Assembly: GCA_903835235.1 (NCBI GenBank)
Contig: CAILMF010000054.1
Location: 124,001-188,000, forward strand
Source: an uncultured Rhodospirillales bacterium
GTDB taxonomy: Bacteria; Pseudomonadota; Alphaproteobacteria; Acetobacterales; Acetobacteraceae
DNA: 64,000 bases
Direction: 5' to 3'
Shown: positions 10,254-20,100 of the stretch, in pieces
Layout: every line of letters starts with the position of its first letter
How positions within the stretch are numbered: position 1 is the stretch's first letter
The notes under the pieces: generated by a model
Database searches by the model: none
Told to the model about the DNA's origin: nothing
What the model saw: only the letters and a program-made list of their open reading frames with translations
Position numbers and translations under genes: made by a program

Positions 10254-13200
10254 ATGGGCAGCATCATCCGGCCGAACGTCACGCTTGAGGACCGCTGGGA
10301 GGGCCATGGGGCGACCACGGGAGAGACGACCCTGCTGTCCGGCATCCAGGCGCTGGTGCGGCTGCCGCTGCTGCGGCATGAGCTGGACAAGGCGCAGGGC
10401 TTCAACACCGCGGGCTATATCAGCGGCTATCGCGGCAGCCCCTTGGGCACCTACGACCTGCAACTGGCGCAGCAGAAAAAGCGCATGCAGGCCGCCAATA
10501 TCGTGGTGCGCCCGGCGCTGAACGAGGACCTGGCCGCGACCGCGATATGGGGCACGCAGCAGATCGCGCTGTATGGCAACCAGAAATACGACGGCGTCTT
10601 CGGCATCTGGTACGGCAAGGGCCCAGGCGTGGACCGTTCCGGCGACGCGCTGCGCCACGCCAACAGCGCCGGCACCGCGCCGCGCGGCGGCGTGCTGGCA
10701 CTGGCCGGCGATGATCCCTCCTGCAAGTCCTCCACCATCACGTCGGGCTGCGAAATCTCCTTCATGGATGTGGAGATGCCGGTGCTGGACCCCTCCGGCG
10801 CGCAGGAGATTCTGGAGTACGGCATGAAGGCGCTGGACATGTCGCGCTTCGCCGGGCTGTGGGTGGGCATGAAGTGCGTGGCCGAGACCATGGACGGTTC
10901 CGCCAGCGTGCGGATCGACCCGGCGGCCTACGCGACGGTGGCGCCGGAATTCCTGTTCCCTGCCGATGGCGTGCACATCCGCCTGCGCGACCACGCCATT
11001 CCGCAGGAAGAGCGGCTGCGGCACTTCAAGCTGCCGGCGGCGCTCGCCTTCGCCCGCGCCAATGGCTTCAACCAGGTGGTGCTGGACAGCCCGAATGCGC
11101 GCTACGGCATCGCCGCGCGCGGCAAGGGCTACGCCACGCTGCGCCAGGCGTTGAACGATGCCGGCATCACCGACGAACTGGCGCGGATGGCCGGGCTGCG
11201 CATCTGGAAGGTGGGGCTGGCCTGGCCGCTTGATGCGGAAGCGGCGCGCGCGTTTGCGCAGGGGCTGGAGGAAGTGCTGGTGGTGGAGGACCGCCGCCCG
11301 GTGATCGAGCCGCAGCTGCGTGACGCGCTGTACCACATGCGTGAACGCCCGCGCATCGTCGGCAAGCAGGACGAGCAGGGCCGCCCGCTGCTGAGCGACC
11401 TGACGGAGTTGGAAACCGGCAACGTGCTGCGCGCGCTGTATGCGCGGCTGCCGGAAGCGCTGCGCACCGAGCAGTTGAAGGCGCGGATCGAGCAGCTCGA
11501 CCGGCTGGCGCTGATCCAGCAGCCGCCGGTTCATGAGCGCGCGCCGTATTTCTGCCCGGGCTGCCCGCACAACACCAGCACCCGCGTGCCGGAAGGCAGC
11601 CACGCCATGGCCGGCATCGGCTGCCATACGCTGGCGATCTACATGGACCGCAACACCGATCTGTACACGCAGATGGGCGCCGAGGGGATGCCGTGGCTCG
11701 GCATGGCGCCCTTCGTTTCTGAGAAGCATATGTTCGTCAATATCGGTGACGGCACCTATGCGCATAGCGGCTTGCTGAGCATCCGCCAGGCCTTGGCCGC
11801 CGGCACCAGCATGACCTACAAAATCCTGGTCAACAGCGCGGTGGCGATGACCGGCGGCCAGGTGCCGGAAGGCGAAATGACCGTGCCGATGATCGCGGCG
11901 CAGGTCTTCGCCGAGGGCGCGCAGAAGATCGTCGTGGTCAGCGACGACCCGGACCGGCATGTCGATGACGCGCGCATGCCTGGGATCACCGAGTACCGCC
12001 CGCGTGCCGAGCTGGACCAGGTGCAGCGCGAGCTGCGCGAAGTGCCTGGCGTCTCCATCCTGATCTTCGACCAGCAATGCGCGACCGAACGCCGCCGCAA
12101 GCGCAAGCGCGGCACCCAGGCGCTGGCGCTGAAGCGGGCCGTCATCAACAGCCGGGTCTGCGAGGATTGCGGCGATTGCTCCAAGACCAGCAACTGCCTG
12201 GCGGTGGAACCGGTGGAAACCGAGTTCGGCCGCAAGCGCGCCATCGACCAGAGCGCCTGCAACCAGGACCTGTCCTGCGTGCAGGGTTTTTGTCCGTCCT
12301 TCGTCACGCTGGTCGGCGCCGAGCCGGTGAAGCCGGCGGTGCCGACCGTGGACGGGCAACTGCCGGAACCGCCGCGGCCGGAGGCGCGCGCCGGCGAGCC
12401 GGCATGGAACATTCTGCTGGCCGGCGTGGGCGGGCAGGGCGTGACCGCGCTGGGCGCCATCCTGGCAATGGCCGGGCATATCGAGGGCCGGCCGGTGCGC
12501 AGCGTGGACATGCTGGGCCTGGCGCAGAAGGGTGGCGGCGTCTTCGCGCAGCTGCGCATCGGCCGTGTGGGCGCAGCGCCGGAGAGCATCGACGCCCCGC
12601 GCATCGGCATGGGCAAGGCCGACCTGCTGCTGTCCGCCGACATGGTGGTGGCGCAGGGCCGCACCGCGCGGCCGCTGCTGGGCGCGGACCGCACCAGCGC
12701 CGTGCTGAACGTGGACCTGCAACCCACCGCGCAGTTCGTGATGGATACGTCCACGCGCTATGACCGCGACGGCATGCTGGCCAGCGTGCGCAAGGCCTGC
12801 CGCGAGGTCATCACCATGCCGGGCATCCAGGTGGTGGAGGAAGCGCTGGGCGACCTGATCTACCTGAATGTCTGGTTGCTGGGCGTGGCCTACCAGAAGG
12901 GCCTGCTGCCGCTGAGCAGCGAGGCGATCAACCGCGCGCTGGAACTGAACGGCGCCCAGGTGGAGCGTAACAAGGCCGCCTTCGCGCTGGGCCGTGGCGC
13001 TGCGCTGGCGCCGCCGGCGGTGGTGACACCGGAAGCGGAGACGCTGGATGCGCTGGTGGCTCGCCGCGTCGGCGACCTGACCGCCTACCAGAACGCGGGT
13101 TATGCGGCGGAGTACAGCGGCTTCGTCGCCAGCGTGCGGCGGGCTGAAGCGGGCATCATGCCGGGCAGCGAACGGCTGTCCCGCGCGGTCGCGACGCAGC

Positions 13201-13673
13201 TGCATCGGCTGATGGCGTCTAAGGACGAATACGAAGTGGCGCGGCTGCACAGCCTGCCGGAATGGAAGGCGGAACTGGCGCAGCACTTCACCAACGTGAA
13301 GCGGGTGGAGCTGAACCTGGCGCCGCCGATGCTGGCCAAGCTGGACCCGGTAACGGGACAGCCGCGCAAGATGGCGTTCGGCCCCTGGATGCTGGCGGCG
13401 CTGCGGCTGCTGCGCCATGGCAAGGCATTGCGCGGCACGGCGTTGGACGTGTTCGGGCGCACCGAGGAGCGCCAGATGGAGCGCGCGCTGCCCGGCGAGT
13501 TCCGCGCCGGCGTGGAAGGCTTCCTCGCGGCGCTGACCCCTGCCAGCTATGTGCAGGCCGCGGAATGGGCGGAAGCCTGGGCTGGGGTGAAGGGCTATGG
13601 CCACATCAAGCTGCGCAACCTGGCAGCGACGCGGGCGAAGCTGGCCGCGCTCGGCCAGGCGAAGGTGGCGTGA
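10254..13673 (+). CDS. Indolepyruvate ferredoxin oxidoreductase (fused alpha/gamma chains)
   Basis: A 1139-aa fusion of the thiamine-diphosphate and gamma parts of a 2-oxoacid:ferredoxin oxidoreductase, probably converting aryl or branched 2-oxoacids to acyl-CoA. Features: N-terminal pyrimidine domain (YISGYRGSPLGTYD), CPGCPHNTST around residue 430, TPP-binding GDGTYAHSG, an iron-sulfur segment starting CEDCGDCSKTSNC at residue 636 with a further CVQGFCPSF, then the gamma domain GVGGQGVTALGAILAMAG from about residue 723. RBS GAGGGAG. The next gene overlaps its stop by one base, so they are co-translated. Confidence 0.93.
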   Translation: MGSIIRPNVTLEDRWEGHGATTGETTLLSGIQALVRLPLLRHELDKAQGFNTAGYISGYRGSPLGTYDLQLAQQKKRMQAANIVVRPALNEDLAATAIWGTQQIALYGNQKYDGVFGIWYGKGPGVDRSGDALRHANSAGTAPRGGVLALAGDDPSCKSSTITSGCEISFMDVEMPVLDPSGAQEILEYGMKALDMSRFAGLWVGMKCVAETMDGSASVRIDPAAYATVAPEFLFPADGVHIRLRDHAIPQEERLRHFKLPAALAFARANGFNQVVLDSPNARYGIAARGKGYATLRQALNDAGITDELARMAGLRIWKVGLAWPLDAEAARAFAQGLEEVLVVEDRRPVIEPQLRDALYHMRERPRIVGKQDEQGRPLLSDLTELETGNVLRALYARLPEALRTEQLKARIEQLDRLALIQQPPVHERAPYFCPGCPHNTSTRVPEGSHAMAGIGCHTLAIYMDRNTDLYTQMGAEGMPWLGMAPFVSEKHMFVNIGDGTYAHSGLLSIRQALAAGTSMTYKILVNSAVAMTGGQVPEGEMTVPMIAAQVFAEGAQKIVVVSDDPDRHVDDARMPGITEYRPRAELDQVQRELREVPGVSILIFDQQCATERRRKRKRGTQALALKRAVINSRVCEDCGDCSKTSNCLAVEPVETEFGRKRAIDQSACNQDLSCVQGFCPSFVTLVGAEPVKPAVPTVDGQLPEPPRPEARAGEPAWNILLAGVGGQGVTALGAILAMAGHIEGRPVRSVDMLGLAQKGGGVFAQLRIGRVGAAPESIDAPRIGMGKADLLLSADMVVAQGRTARPLLGADRTSAVLNVDLQPTAQFVMDTSTRYDRDGMLASVRKACREVITMPGIQVVEEALGDLIYLNVWLLGVAYQKGLLPLSSEAINRALELNGAQVERNKAAFALGRGAALAPPAVVTPEAETLDALVARRVGDLTAYQNAGYAAEYSGFVASVRRAEAGIMPGSERLSRAVATQLHRLMASKDEYEVARLHSLPEWKAELAQHFTNVKRVELNLAPPMLAKLDPVTGQPRKMAFGPWMLAALRLLRHGKALRGTALDVFGRTEERQMERALPGEFRAGVEGFLAALTPASYVQAAEWAEAWAGVKGYGHIKLRNLAATRAKLAALGQAKVA

Positions 13674-14812
13674 TGTTCGACCTGCCCGAAGCCACGCGCG
13701 AGTTGCGCGAGGTCGCGCTGGCCTTCGCCGCCGACCGCCTGGCACCCAACGCGCAGCGCTGGGACGAGGAACGCCACTTCCCGGTGGATGTGCTGCGCGA
13801 GGCCGCGGGCCTCGGAATGGCCGCGCTGTATGTGCGGGAGGAAAGCGGCGGTGCCGGGCTCTCGCGGCTGGATGCGGCAGTGGTGTTCGAGGCGCTGTCC
13901 ACCGGCTGCCCGACGGTGGCGGCCTTCCTCTCCATCCACAACATGGTGGCCTGGATGATCGACCGCTTCGGCAGCGAGGCGCAACGCAAGCACTGGCTGC
14001 CGCAGCTGATCGGCATGGACAAGATCGCCAGCTACTGCCTGACCGAACCCGGCAGCGGCAGCGACGCCGCGGCGCTGCGCACCAAGGCGCGCCGAGACGG
14101 CGACCATTATGTGCTGGACGGCGCCAAGCAGTTCATCAGCGGCGCCGGCGTCTCCGATCTCTACCTCACCATGGTGCGCACCGGCGATGACTCGCCACGC
14201 GGGATCAGCGCGCTGCTGATCGAGCGGGACATGCCCGGCGTCGGCTTCGGTGCCAATGAGAAGAAGATGGGCTGGAATGCGCAGCCGACGCGCCAGGTGC
14301 TGTTCGATGGTGCGCGCGTGCCAGTCTCGGCCTTGCTGGGCCAGGAAGGCGAGGGCTTCAAATTCGCCATGGCGGGGCTGGATGGCGGGCGGCTGAACAT
14401 CGCCGCGTGCAGCGTCGGCGGTGCGCAGGCGGCGCTGGACAAGGCGCTGGCCTATGTGCAGGAGCGCCAGGCCTTCGGCAAGCCGATCGCGGACTACCAG
14501 AACACCCAGTTCAAGCTGGCGGACATGCTGACCGAGTTGGAGGCCAGCCGCACCCTGCTGTGGCGCGCCTGTGCCAAGCTGGACGAGAAGGCGCCCGATG
14601 CCGGCGCCTTCGCCGCCATGGCCAAGCGCTTCGCGACGGATACCTGCCACCGCATTGCCGACGACGCGCTGCAACTGCTGGGCGGCTACGGGTACCTGGC
14701 GGATTACGGCATCGAGAAGATCGTGCGCGACCTGCGCGTGCATCGCATTCTGGAAGGCACCAACGAGATCATGCGCGTCATCATCGCGCGGCAGATGATG
14801 GGGAGGCGTTGA
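13673..14812 (+). CDS. Acyl-CoA dehydrogenase (isobutyryl/branched-chain type)
   Basis: A 379-aa FAD-dependent dehydrogenase with CLTEPGSGSDAAAL, the RQAFGKPI segment, the GGYGYLADY region and the catalytic glutamate E361 in ILEGTNEIMR. Residue pattern is closest to the isobutyryl/short-branched-chain group, though substrate cannot be fixed by eye. The ATG overlaps the stop of the upstream oxidoreductase by one base. Pairing suggests oxidation of the acyl-CoA made by that enzyme. Confidence 0.9.
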   Translation: MFDLPEATRELREVALAFAADRLAPNAQRWDEERHFPVDVLREAAGLGMAALYVREESGGAGLSRLDAAVVFEALSTGCPTVAAFLSIHNMVAWMIDRFGSEAQRKHWLPQLIGMDKIASYCLTEPGSGSDAAALRTKARRDGDHYVLDGAKQFISGAGVSDLYLTMVRTGDDSPRGISALLIERDMPGVGFGANEKKMGWNAQPTRQVLFDGARVPVSALLGQEGEGFKFAMAGLDGGRLNIAACSVGGAQAALDKALAYVQERQAFGKPIADYQNTQFKLADMLTELEASRTLLWRACAKLDEKAPDAGAFAAMAKRFATDTCHRIADDALQLLGGYGYLADYGIEKIVRDLRVHRILEGTNEIMRVIIARQMMGRR

Positions 14813-15444
14813 TGAAGCTGTATGGCTACTACCGCTCAAGCGCGGCCTATCGGGTCCGCATCGCGCTGGCCCTGAAAGGGCTGCATGCCGACCAAGCCTT
14901 CCGCCACCTGCGCAAGGGCGAGCAACGCAGCGCCGACTACCTGCCGCTGAACCCGCAGGGCCTGGTGCCGGCGCTGGTGCTGGATGACGGCACGGCGCTG
15001 ACCCAGTCCCTCGCCATCATCGAATACCTGGACGAGACCTATCCGCCGCCGCGCCTGCTGCCGGAGGATGCGGTGCAGCGCGCCCGCGTGCGCGCCTTCG
15101 CCCAGGCCATCGCCTGCGAAATCCACGCGGTGCAGAACCTGAAGGTGCTGGGCCGCCTGCGTGCCCTGGGCCATGGCGAGGAGGTCGTCAGCGGCTGGGC
15201 GCATGACGTCATCGCCGAGGGGCTTTCTGCTTGTGAGGCGCTGTTGGCTGGCGAGGCGGGGCCGTTCTGCTTCGGCAGCGCGCCCACCCTGGCCGACCTG
15301 GCGCTGGTGCCGCAGTTGTACAATGCGCGGCGCTTCAAGGTGGACCTGGCCGCCATGCCGCGCCTGCTGGCCGCGGAGGCAGCCTGCATGGCGCTGCCGG
15401 CCTTCGCCGACAACGTGCCGGAACGGCAGCCGGACGCGGAATAA
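14812..15444 (+). CDS. maiA: Maleylacetoacetate isomerase (zeta-class GST)
   Basis: A 210-aa glutathione-dependent isomerase of tyrosine/homogentisate breakdown (maleylacetoacetate to fumarylacetoacetate). The N-terminal thioredoxin-fold begins MKLYGYYRSSAAYRVRIAL, where S9-S10 matches the glutathione-activating motif; the eukaryotic Cys after it is Ala here, as in many bacterial members. NPQGLVPALVLDDG and QSLAIIEYLDE follow. It overlaps the dehydrogenase stop by one base, giving a three-gene unit. No homogentisate dioxygenase or fumarylacetoacetase is in the window. Confidence 0.88.
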   Translation: MKLYGYYRSSAAYRVRIALALKGLHADQAFRHLRKGEQRSADYLPLNPQGLVPALVLDDGTALTQSLAIIEYLDETYPPPRLLPEDAVQRARVRAFAQAIACEIHAVQNLKVLGRLRALGHGEEVVSGWAHDVIAEGLSACEALLAGEAGPFCFGSAPTLADLALVPQLYNARRFKVDLAAMPRLLAAEAACMALPAFADNVPERQPDAE

Positions 15445-15484
15445 GCGCTTGCCTGGGCCTCGGCGCCCGGGCCATGCTGCGGTT

Positions 15485-15805
15485 GTGAAAGTCGTCCTCG
15501 CACTCGCCTTGGTGGTATTGCCGCTGATGCCCGCACGGGCGCAACTGCGCACCGTGCCGGTGCCGGCTGGCGCGGAGGTGGTGATTCCGCCGCGTGGTGC
15601 GGTGCCGGTGCAGCCGCCGCGCGCAGCAACGCGCGCCCGCGCTGCCGAGGCGGAAGCCTGGCCGGAAGACGACCTGAACGGCCCGAGCGCCTGGACCTAC
15701 GTGTTGGTGCCGCTGGTGGCCGGTGCCGCGGCGGCGTTGGCGACGAACCTGCCTGGCGGCGGTGGTGGTGGCGGCGGTTCCAGCGGACCGGTGCGCACGC
15801 GCTGA
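15485..15805 (+). CDS. Small exported protein with C-terminal poly-glycine
   Basis: A 106-aa frame with GTG start and a clear signal peptide (KVVLALALVVLPLMPARA, cleavage after ARA, residues about 2-20). A Pro/Val-rich segment, one hydrophobic stretch (WTYVLVPLVAGAAAALATNL) and a run of eight Gly follow. No Shine-Dalgarno is obvious. Family not recognised. The signal peptide supports it being real. Confidence 0.55.
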   Translation: MKVVLALALVVLPLMPARAQLRTVPVPAGAEVVIPPRGAVPVQPPRAATRARAAEAEAWPEDDLNGPSAWTYVLVPLVAGAAAALATNLPGGGGGGGGSSGPVRTR

Positions 15806-15876
15806 CCCCTGAGCCGTGGCCAATCGGCCAGCATCCGCGCTAGGCTGGTGCAAACCTGTCCAGGAGGCGTCCCGCC

Positions 15877-16839
15877 ATGTCCGCCAAATTCCCCGCCTAC
15901 AAGGCCGAAGGGGTCATCCCCGCCTGCCTGCTGCCATTCCATCAGGACCTTTCGGTCGATTTCGCCGGCTACAAGGCGCATCTGCGGGACGTCGCGGGCA
16001 CCCGCGGCATCAACGGCATCACCGTCAACGCGCATGCCTCCGAAGTCTCCTCCTGCGAATATGCCGAGCAGGTGGCGGTGCTGGACGCGACGATGGATGC
16101 GATCGGCGACACCACGCCGATCATCAACGGCGTCTATTCCGACAGCACCATGCAGGCGGTGAAACTCGCAAAAATGGCCGCGGCCGGCGGCGCTTCCTGC
16201 CTGCTGGTCTTCCCGCCCAACGTGCTGGCGCGCGGCCATGCCGCCAGCCCCGGCAACCTGGCCGACCATGTGCGCGCCGTGGCCGCCGCCACCGACCTGC
16301 CGCTGATCCTGTTCCAGTACGGCCTGGCCACCGGCCTGACCTACCCGATGGCGACGCTGCTGGAACTCGCGGACGAAATCCCGCAGATCAAGGCCATCAA
16401 GGACGGCTCGGGCGACCCGGTGCTGGCCGAGCGCCATGTGGTCACGTTGCAGGGCCTGTCGCGCCCGGTGAACGTGCTCAGCACCCACAGCCCCTGGCTG
16501 ATGGGCAGCCTGGTGACGGGCTGCAAGGGCCTGCTGTCGGGCTCCGGCAGCGTCATCGCGCAGTTGCAGGTGGAACTGTTCGAGGCGGTGCAGCGCCAGG
16601 ACCTGGCCGAGGCGCAGCGCCTGAACACCCTGGTGCGCGCGACGTCGGAGGCGTTCTACGCCGCGCCGTCCTTCGACATGCACAACCGCATGAAGGAGGC
16701 GCTGGTGATGCTGGGCCGCATGCAGCGTGCCGTGGTGCGGCCGCCGCTGCGCAAGCTGGGCAGTGCGGAGCTGGGACGTATCCGCGCCGCCATCACCGCC
16801 GCCGGGCTGGAGCCGCGGCTGCAGATGGCCGCCGAGTAG
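15877..16839 (+). CDS. Dihydrodipicolinate synthase family protein (DapA-like aldolase/lyase)
   Basis: A 320-aa class I aldolase-fold protein. Schiff-base lysine is K175 in IKAIKDGSGDP, with the general Tyr at Y148 (LFQYGL). The DapA GTTGE loop is replaced by T49-V-N-A-H-A-S-E, so it is unlikely to be the housekeeping DapA; the substrate is probably another 2-keto acid. RBS CAGGAGG ends 9 bases before the ATG. A terminator follows the stop. Confidence 0.87.
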   Translation: MSAKFPAYKAEGVIPACLLPFHQDLSVDFAGYKAHLRDVAGTRGINGITVNAHASEVSSCEYAEQVAVLDATMDAIGDTTPIINGVYSDSTMQAVKLAKMAAAGGASCLLVFPPNVLARGHAASPGNLADHVRAVAAATDLPLILFQYGLATGLTYPMATLLELADEIPQIKAIKDGSGDPVLAERHVVTLQGLSRPVNVLSTHSPWLMGSLVTGCKGLLSGSGSVIAQLQVELFEAVQRQDLAEAQRLNTLVRATSEAFYAAPSFDMHNRMKEALVMLGRMQRAVVRPPLRKLGSAELGRIRAAITAAGLEPRLQMAAE

Positions 16840-16846
16840 ACCGCAG

Positions 16847-16873
16847 GGGCGCGCCTTCCGGGGCGCGCCCTTT
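16847..16873 (+). terminator. Rho-independent terminator of the DapA-like gene
   Basis: GGGCGCGCC (16847-16855) pairs with GGCGCGCCC (16862-16870), loop TTCCGG, followed by TTT. It begins seven bases after the stop codon. Confidence 0.75.
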
Positions 16874-16878
16874 GGTGG

Positions 16879-17132
16879 CTAGGGCAACATGCGTTCGGAT
16901 GGAATCATCCGAACGCATTTCTTGCTATGAATTCAATGACTTATGGAACGCGAGCTGCGTCCACTTGGACGCAGCCTGCTAGAGCATCTTCAAGGCGAGC
17001 GGATACGCTCGCCGACTACAGCACCATCCGCTCACGCTGAATCAGCGTGAGCGGGTTTCGTGCTTTAGCTTTAATCGGTTGCAGAGCAAGAAATCCGTTC
17101 TGATGATTCCATCAGAACGGATGTTGCTCTAG
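16879..17132. mobile_element. MITE-like non-coding element with 48-base terminal inverted repeats and five hairpins
   Basis: The left end (16879-16926) and the inverted right end (17085-17132) match at 43 of 48 positions, each starting CTAG-GCAACAT. Each end carries a 13-bp perfect hairpin with a 4-base loop (16889-16918 and 17093-17122). Between them are hairpins at 16954-16975, 16994-17013 and 17028-17054 (13-bp arms, 1-base loop). The two terminal stems differ by paired, compensatory changes. No open frame or transposase is inside. The left 97 bases recur at 39575-39676. Confidence 0.65.
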
Positions 17133-17133
17133 G

Positions 17134-17182
17134 AAAATGCGACCCTACCAAAAGCTGGAGCCGTTTCATCGCGTAGGGTCGC
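17134..17182 (-). terminator. Terminator of the large Calx-beta/RTX gene
   Basis: GCGACCCTAC (17139-17148) and GTAGGGTCGC (17173-17182) form a 10-bp stem with a 24-base loop. On the minus strand it begins 13 bases after the stop codon and is followed by ATTTTCC. Confidence 0.6.
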
Positions 17183-17194
17183 GGTGATACGGCT

Positions 17195-20100
17195 CTAGAC
17201 CAGGTGCCAGCCCGGCGCGTTGGCCAGCGTCAAGGTGCCGAGCGGGGTGAGGCCGTCCATCGCCACCGCCGAGAAGGTGCCCGCCGCATCGAGCAGGATG
17301 ATGTCGGCGCGGCCGTCGCCGGTCAGGTCTTCCACCCCGACAACATCGGTATTCAGGCCGGGCGACCAAACCGTGCCCTGCGCCTTGATGGTGAAGCCCT
17401 GCATTTCCCACAGGTACACGCTGCCATCGGTGCTGTTGCGCCACAGGATGTCGGAGTTGCCGTCGCCATCGAAATCACCGGTGCCGCGCACCTGCCAGGC
17501 GTTGCCGACGATCCCCGGGCCGCCCTGGGCCGCAATGCTGAGCCCGTTCATTTCCCAGATCCACACGGTGCCGTCGACGCTGTTGCGGAACAGCAGGTCG
17601 GAGCGACCGTCGCCATTGAAGTCACCGGCGCCGTTCAGGTTCCAGTTCGTGCCTGGCGTGCCCAGCGTGCCCTGGTTGTAGCTGGTCAGGCCGTGCTGCA
17701 GCCAGGCGTAGATGTCGCCGGTGGTGCTGTTGCGGAAGATCAGGTCGGCCTGCCCGTCGCCGGTGATGTCGGCGGCGAACCTCAGGTCCCAGCCGGCGCC
17801 GGCACCGCCGATGAGGCCCTGGCTGGCGACGGTGGTGCCGTTCATCAGCCAGCCATAGATCTGGGTTGCCCCGGGGCCAGGGGTCTGGAAGACGATGTCG
17901 GCCTTGCCGTCGGCATCCAGGTCCGCACTGTCCTTGGCGATGAAGGCGCCGGCGCCGCCGATCCCCACCGCGGTGAAGTTGCCGGGGTAGTTGTTCTGCA
18001 GCAACCAGACGGAACTGCCGAACTGGATGATGCCATCGCCCAGCTTGTCGCCATTGACGTCGCCATGGTTGCCGCGGCCGAGGTTGCTCAGCCCGTCCGT
18101 GAACACCGCCTGTTCGATATTGACCAGGTGGTCCCAGCCGTTCGGCCCATGCACATCGAAGCTGCCATCGGCGTTGCTGCGGATCTCGGCACCCTGGCGG
18201 GCGAAGTTGAAGGTGACGACATCGAAGCCGCCGCCGCCATCCACCGTGTCCTGGCCGCCACCGCCGATGGTGATGGCGTCGTCGCCGCCGCCGGACTGGA
18301 TCAGGTTGTTGTGGCCGCTGACGCTGATCTCGTCGTGCCCGCTGCCGCCGATGATGGTGTTGACGTCCACGCCGCCGGTGACGGTGTTGTCGCCACCGCC
18401 GAGGTCCACGTAGTTGTTGTGGTTGCTGCCATTGTCGTTGCGCAGCGTCACCCGGTCGTTGCCGGCGCCGGCGAAGATCAGGTTGCTGTGGCCGGAGACG
18501 ATGATGACGTCATTGCCGTCGCCGCCGGTGATGGTGGCGTTGCCGCGGCCGGCGTCGATGCTGTCGTTGCCGGTGCCGCCGTCGATGGTGTTGTTGTAGC
18601 CGAAGGTGGTCAGCGTGTCGTCGCCGCCGAGGCCCAGCAGGCTGTCATTGCCCACCTGGTCGCCCTGCATGACCATGCCGGCCGCGACCGCCGCGGGCGA
18701 CAGGTCGATATCGGCGCCGCCGCCGTTGAAGTGCAGCGTCTCGACATTGATCAGCTGGTCGCTGCCCGCGTTGTAGCCGAACTTCACGAACCAGCTGCCG
18801 GCGACATACTTGAAGGCGGCCAGGTTGCGCGGGCCGGGCTCGTTCACCCGGTCGGTGCCGGTGCCGCCGTCGACGAAGTTGCCCCAGCCGGAGAGGTTGA
18901 CGGTGTCGTTGCCAGCATCGCCGAAGGCCGTGTCGTAGCCGCTGCCGAGGGTGATGAGGTCGTTGTCGTCCATGCCATGCGCCACGTTGCGCTGGCCGAC
19001 GAAGCTGATGGTGTCGTTGTCGTAGCCGCCGAAGACGGTGTTGTCGTGGTCGCCGCCGTTGATGCTGTCGGCGTAGTTGAAGCCGAGGCGGCGCAGTTGG
19101 TCATCGTCGCCGAAGATCACGTTGCGCTGGTCGGTGGTGGTGATGGTGTCGCCGCCGATGCCGCCATAGACGGTGTCGTCATGGTCGCCGCCGAAGATGC
19201 TGTCGTTGCCGTAGTTGCCCAGGATGACGTTGTTGTTGCCGGCGGCCTGCACCGTGTCCTCGCCCCAGCCGGCGTCGATCAGCGCGGTGCCTTCGCTGCC
19301 GAAGATGCTGTCGTTGCCGGTGCCGCCATAGACCGTGTCGATGTAGCCGTGCATGCGCAGCTTGTCGTCGCCGGCACCGCCATCGACCATGCCATGGCCG
19401 TCGCCACCATAGATGCTGTCATTGCCGGCGGCGCCGTACAGCAGGTTGTCGTAGCCATAGCCCAGCAGCGTGTCGTCGCCCGGGCCGCCGAAGAACTGGT
19501 AGCCGTTCAGCTGTTGCGGCGTGGTCAGGCTGTCATTGCCGCCGGTGCCGGTGATGGTGCCCTTGTAGCCGACCGTGCCCACCTGGTCGTTGTTGCCGAT
19601 GGTGCCGGTGCCGTCGAAGTTGGCGGTCAGCTCGGAACCCGGCGTCGGGTCGTGCAGCACGATGTGGAACAGGTCGTTCGCTTCCAGCCGGGTGTCGCCA
19701 TTCACCTCGAAGGTCAGGGTGTGGCTGGTCTCGCCGGGGGCGAAGGTGATGTAGGTGAGGTCGCGCAGCACCAGGGCGGCAGCGTTTCCGTCGAGGTAGC
19801 CGAAGATCGGGTAGCCGTCCTTCACCGCCGGCGGGTTGGGCAGGTCGGCGGCGTAGAGCTGGCTGGGGAAGTCGGAGGTGTCCACCGGCACATAAGCGTC
19901 GTTCTGGAACGCCCACAGCACCGAATCCACATTGCCCAGGTAGCCGACGCGGCTGACCGTGAAGGTGATGAACTGGGTGCCGCTGTTGCCCTCGGTAATG
20001 GAGGGGTTGTCGATGCTGAAGCCGGCATCGTCGTTCAGGATTCTGCCGAAGCTGGCGGCGGCGAGAATGTTGCCGCCCGGGTCCGGGGTGTTCAGCATGA

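Noticed and set aside
9939-13745. A minus-strand open frame of 1268 codons
   Set aside because: Antisense to the indolepyruvate oxidoreductase. His/Arg/Gln-rich composition is typical of GC-rich antisense frames.
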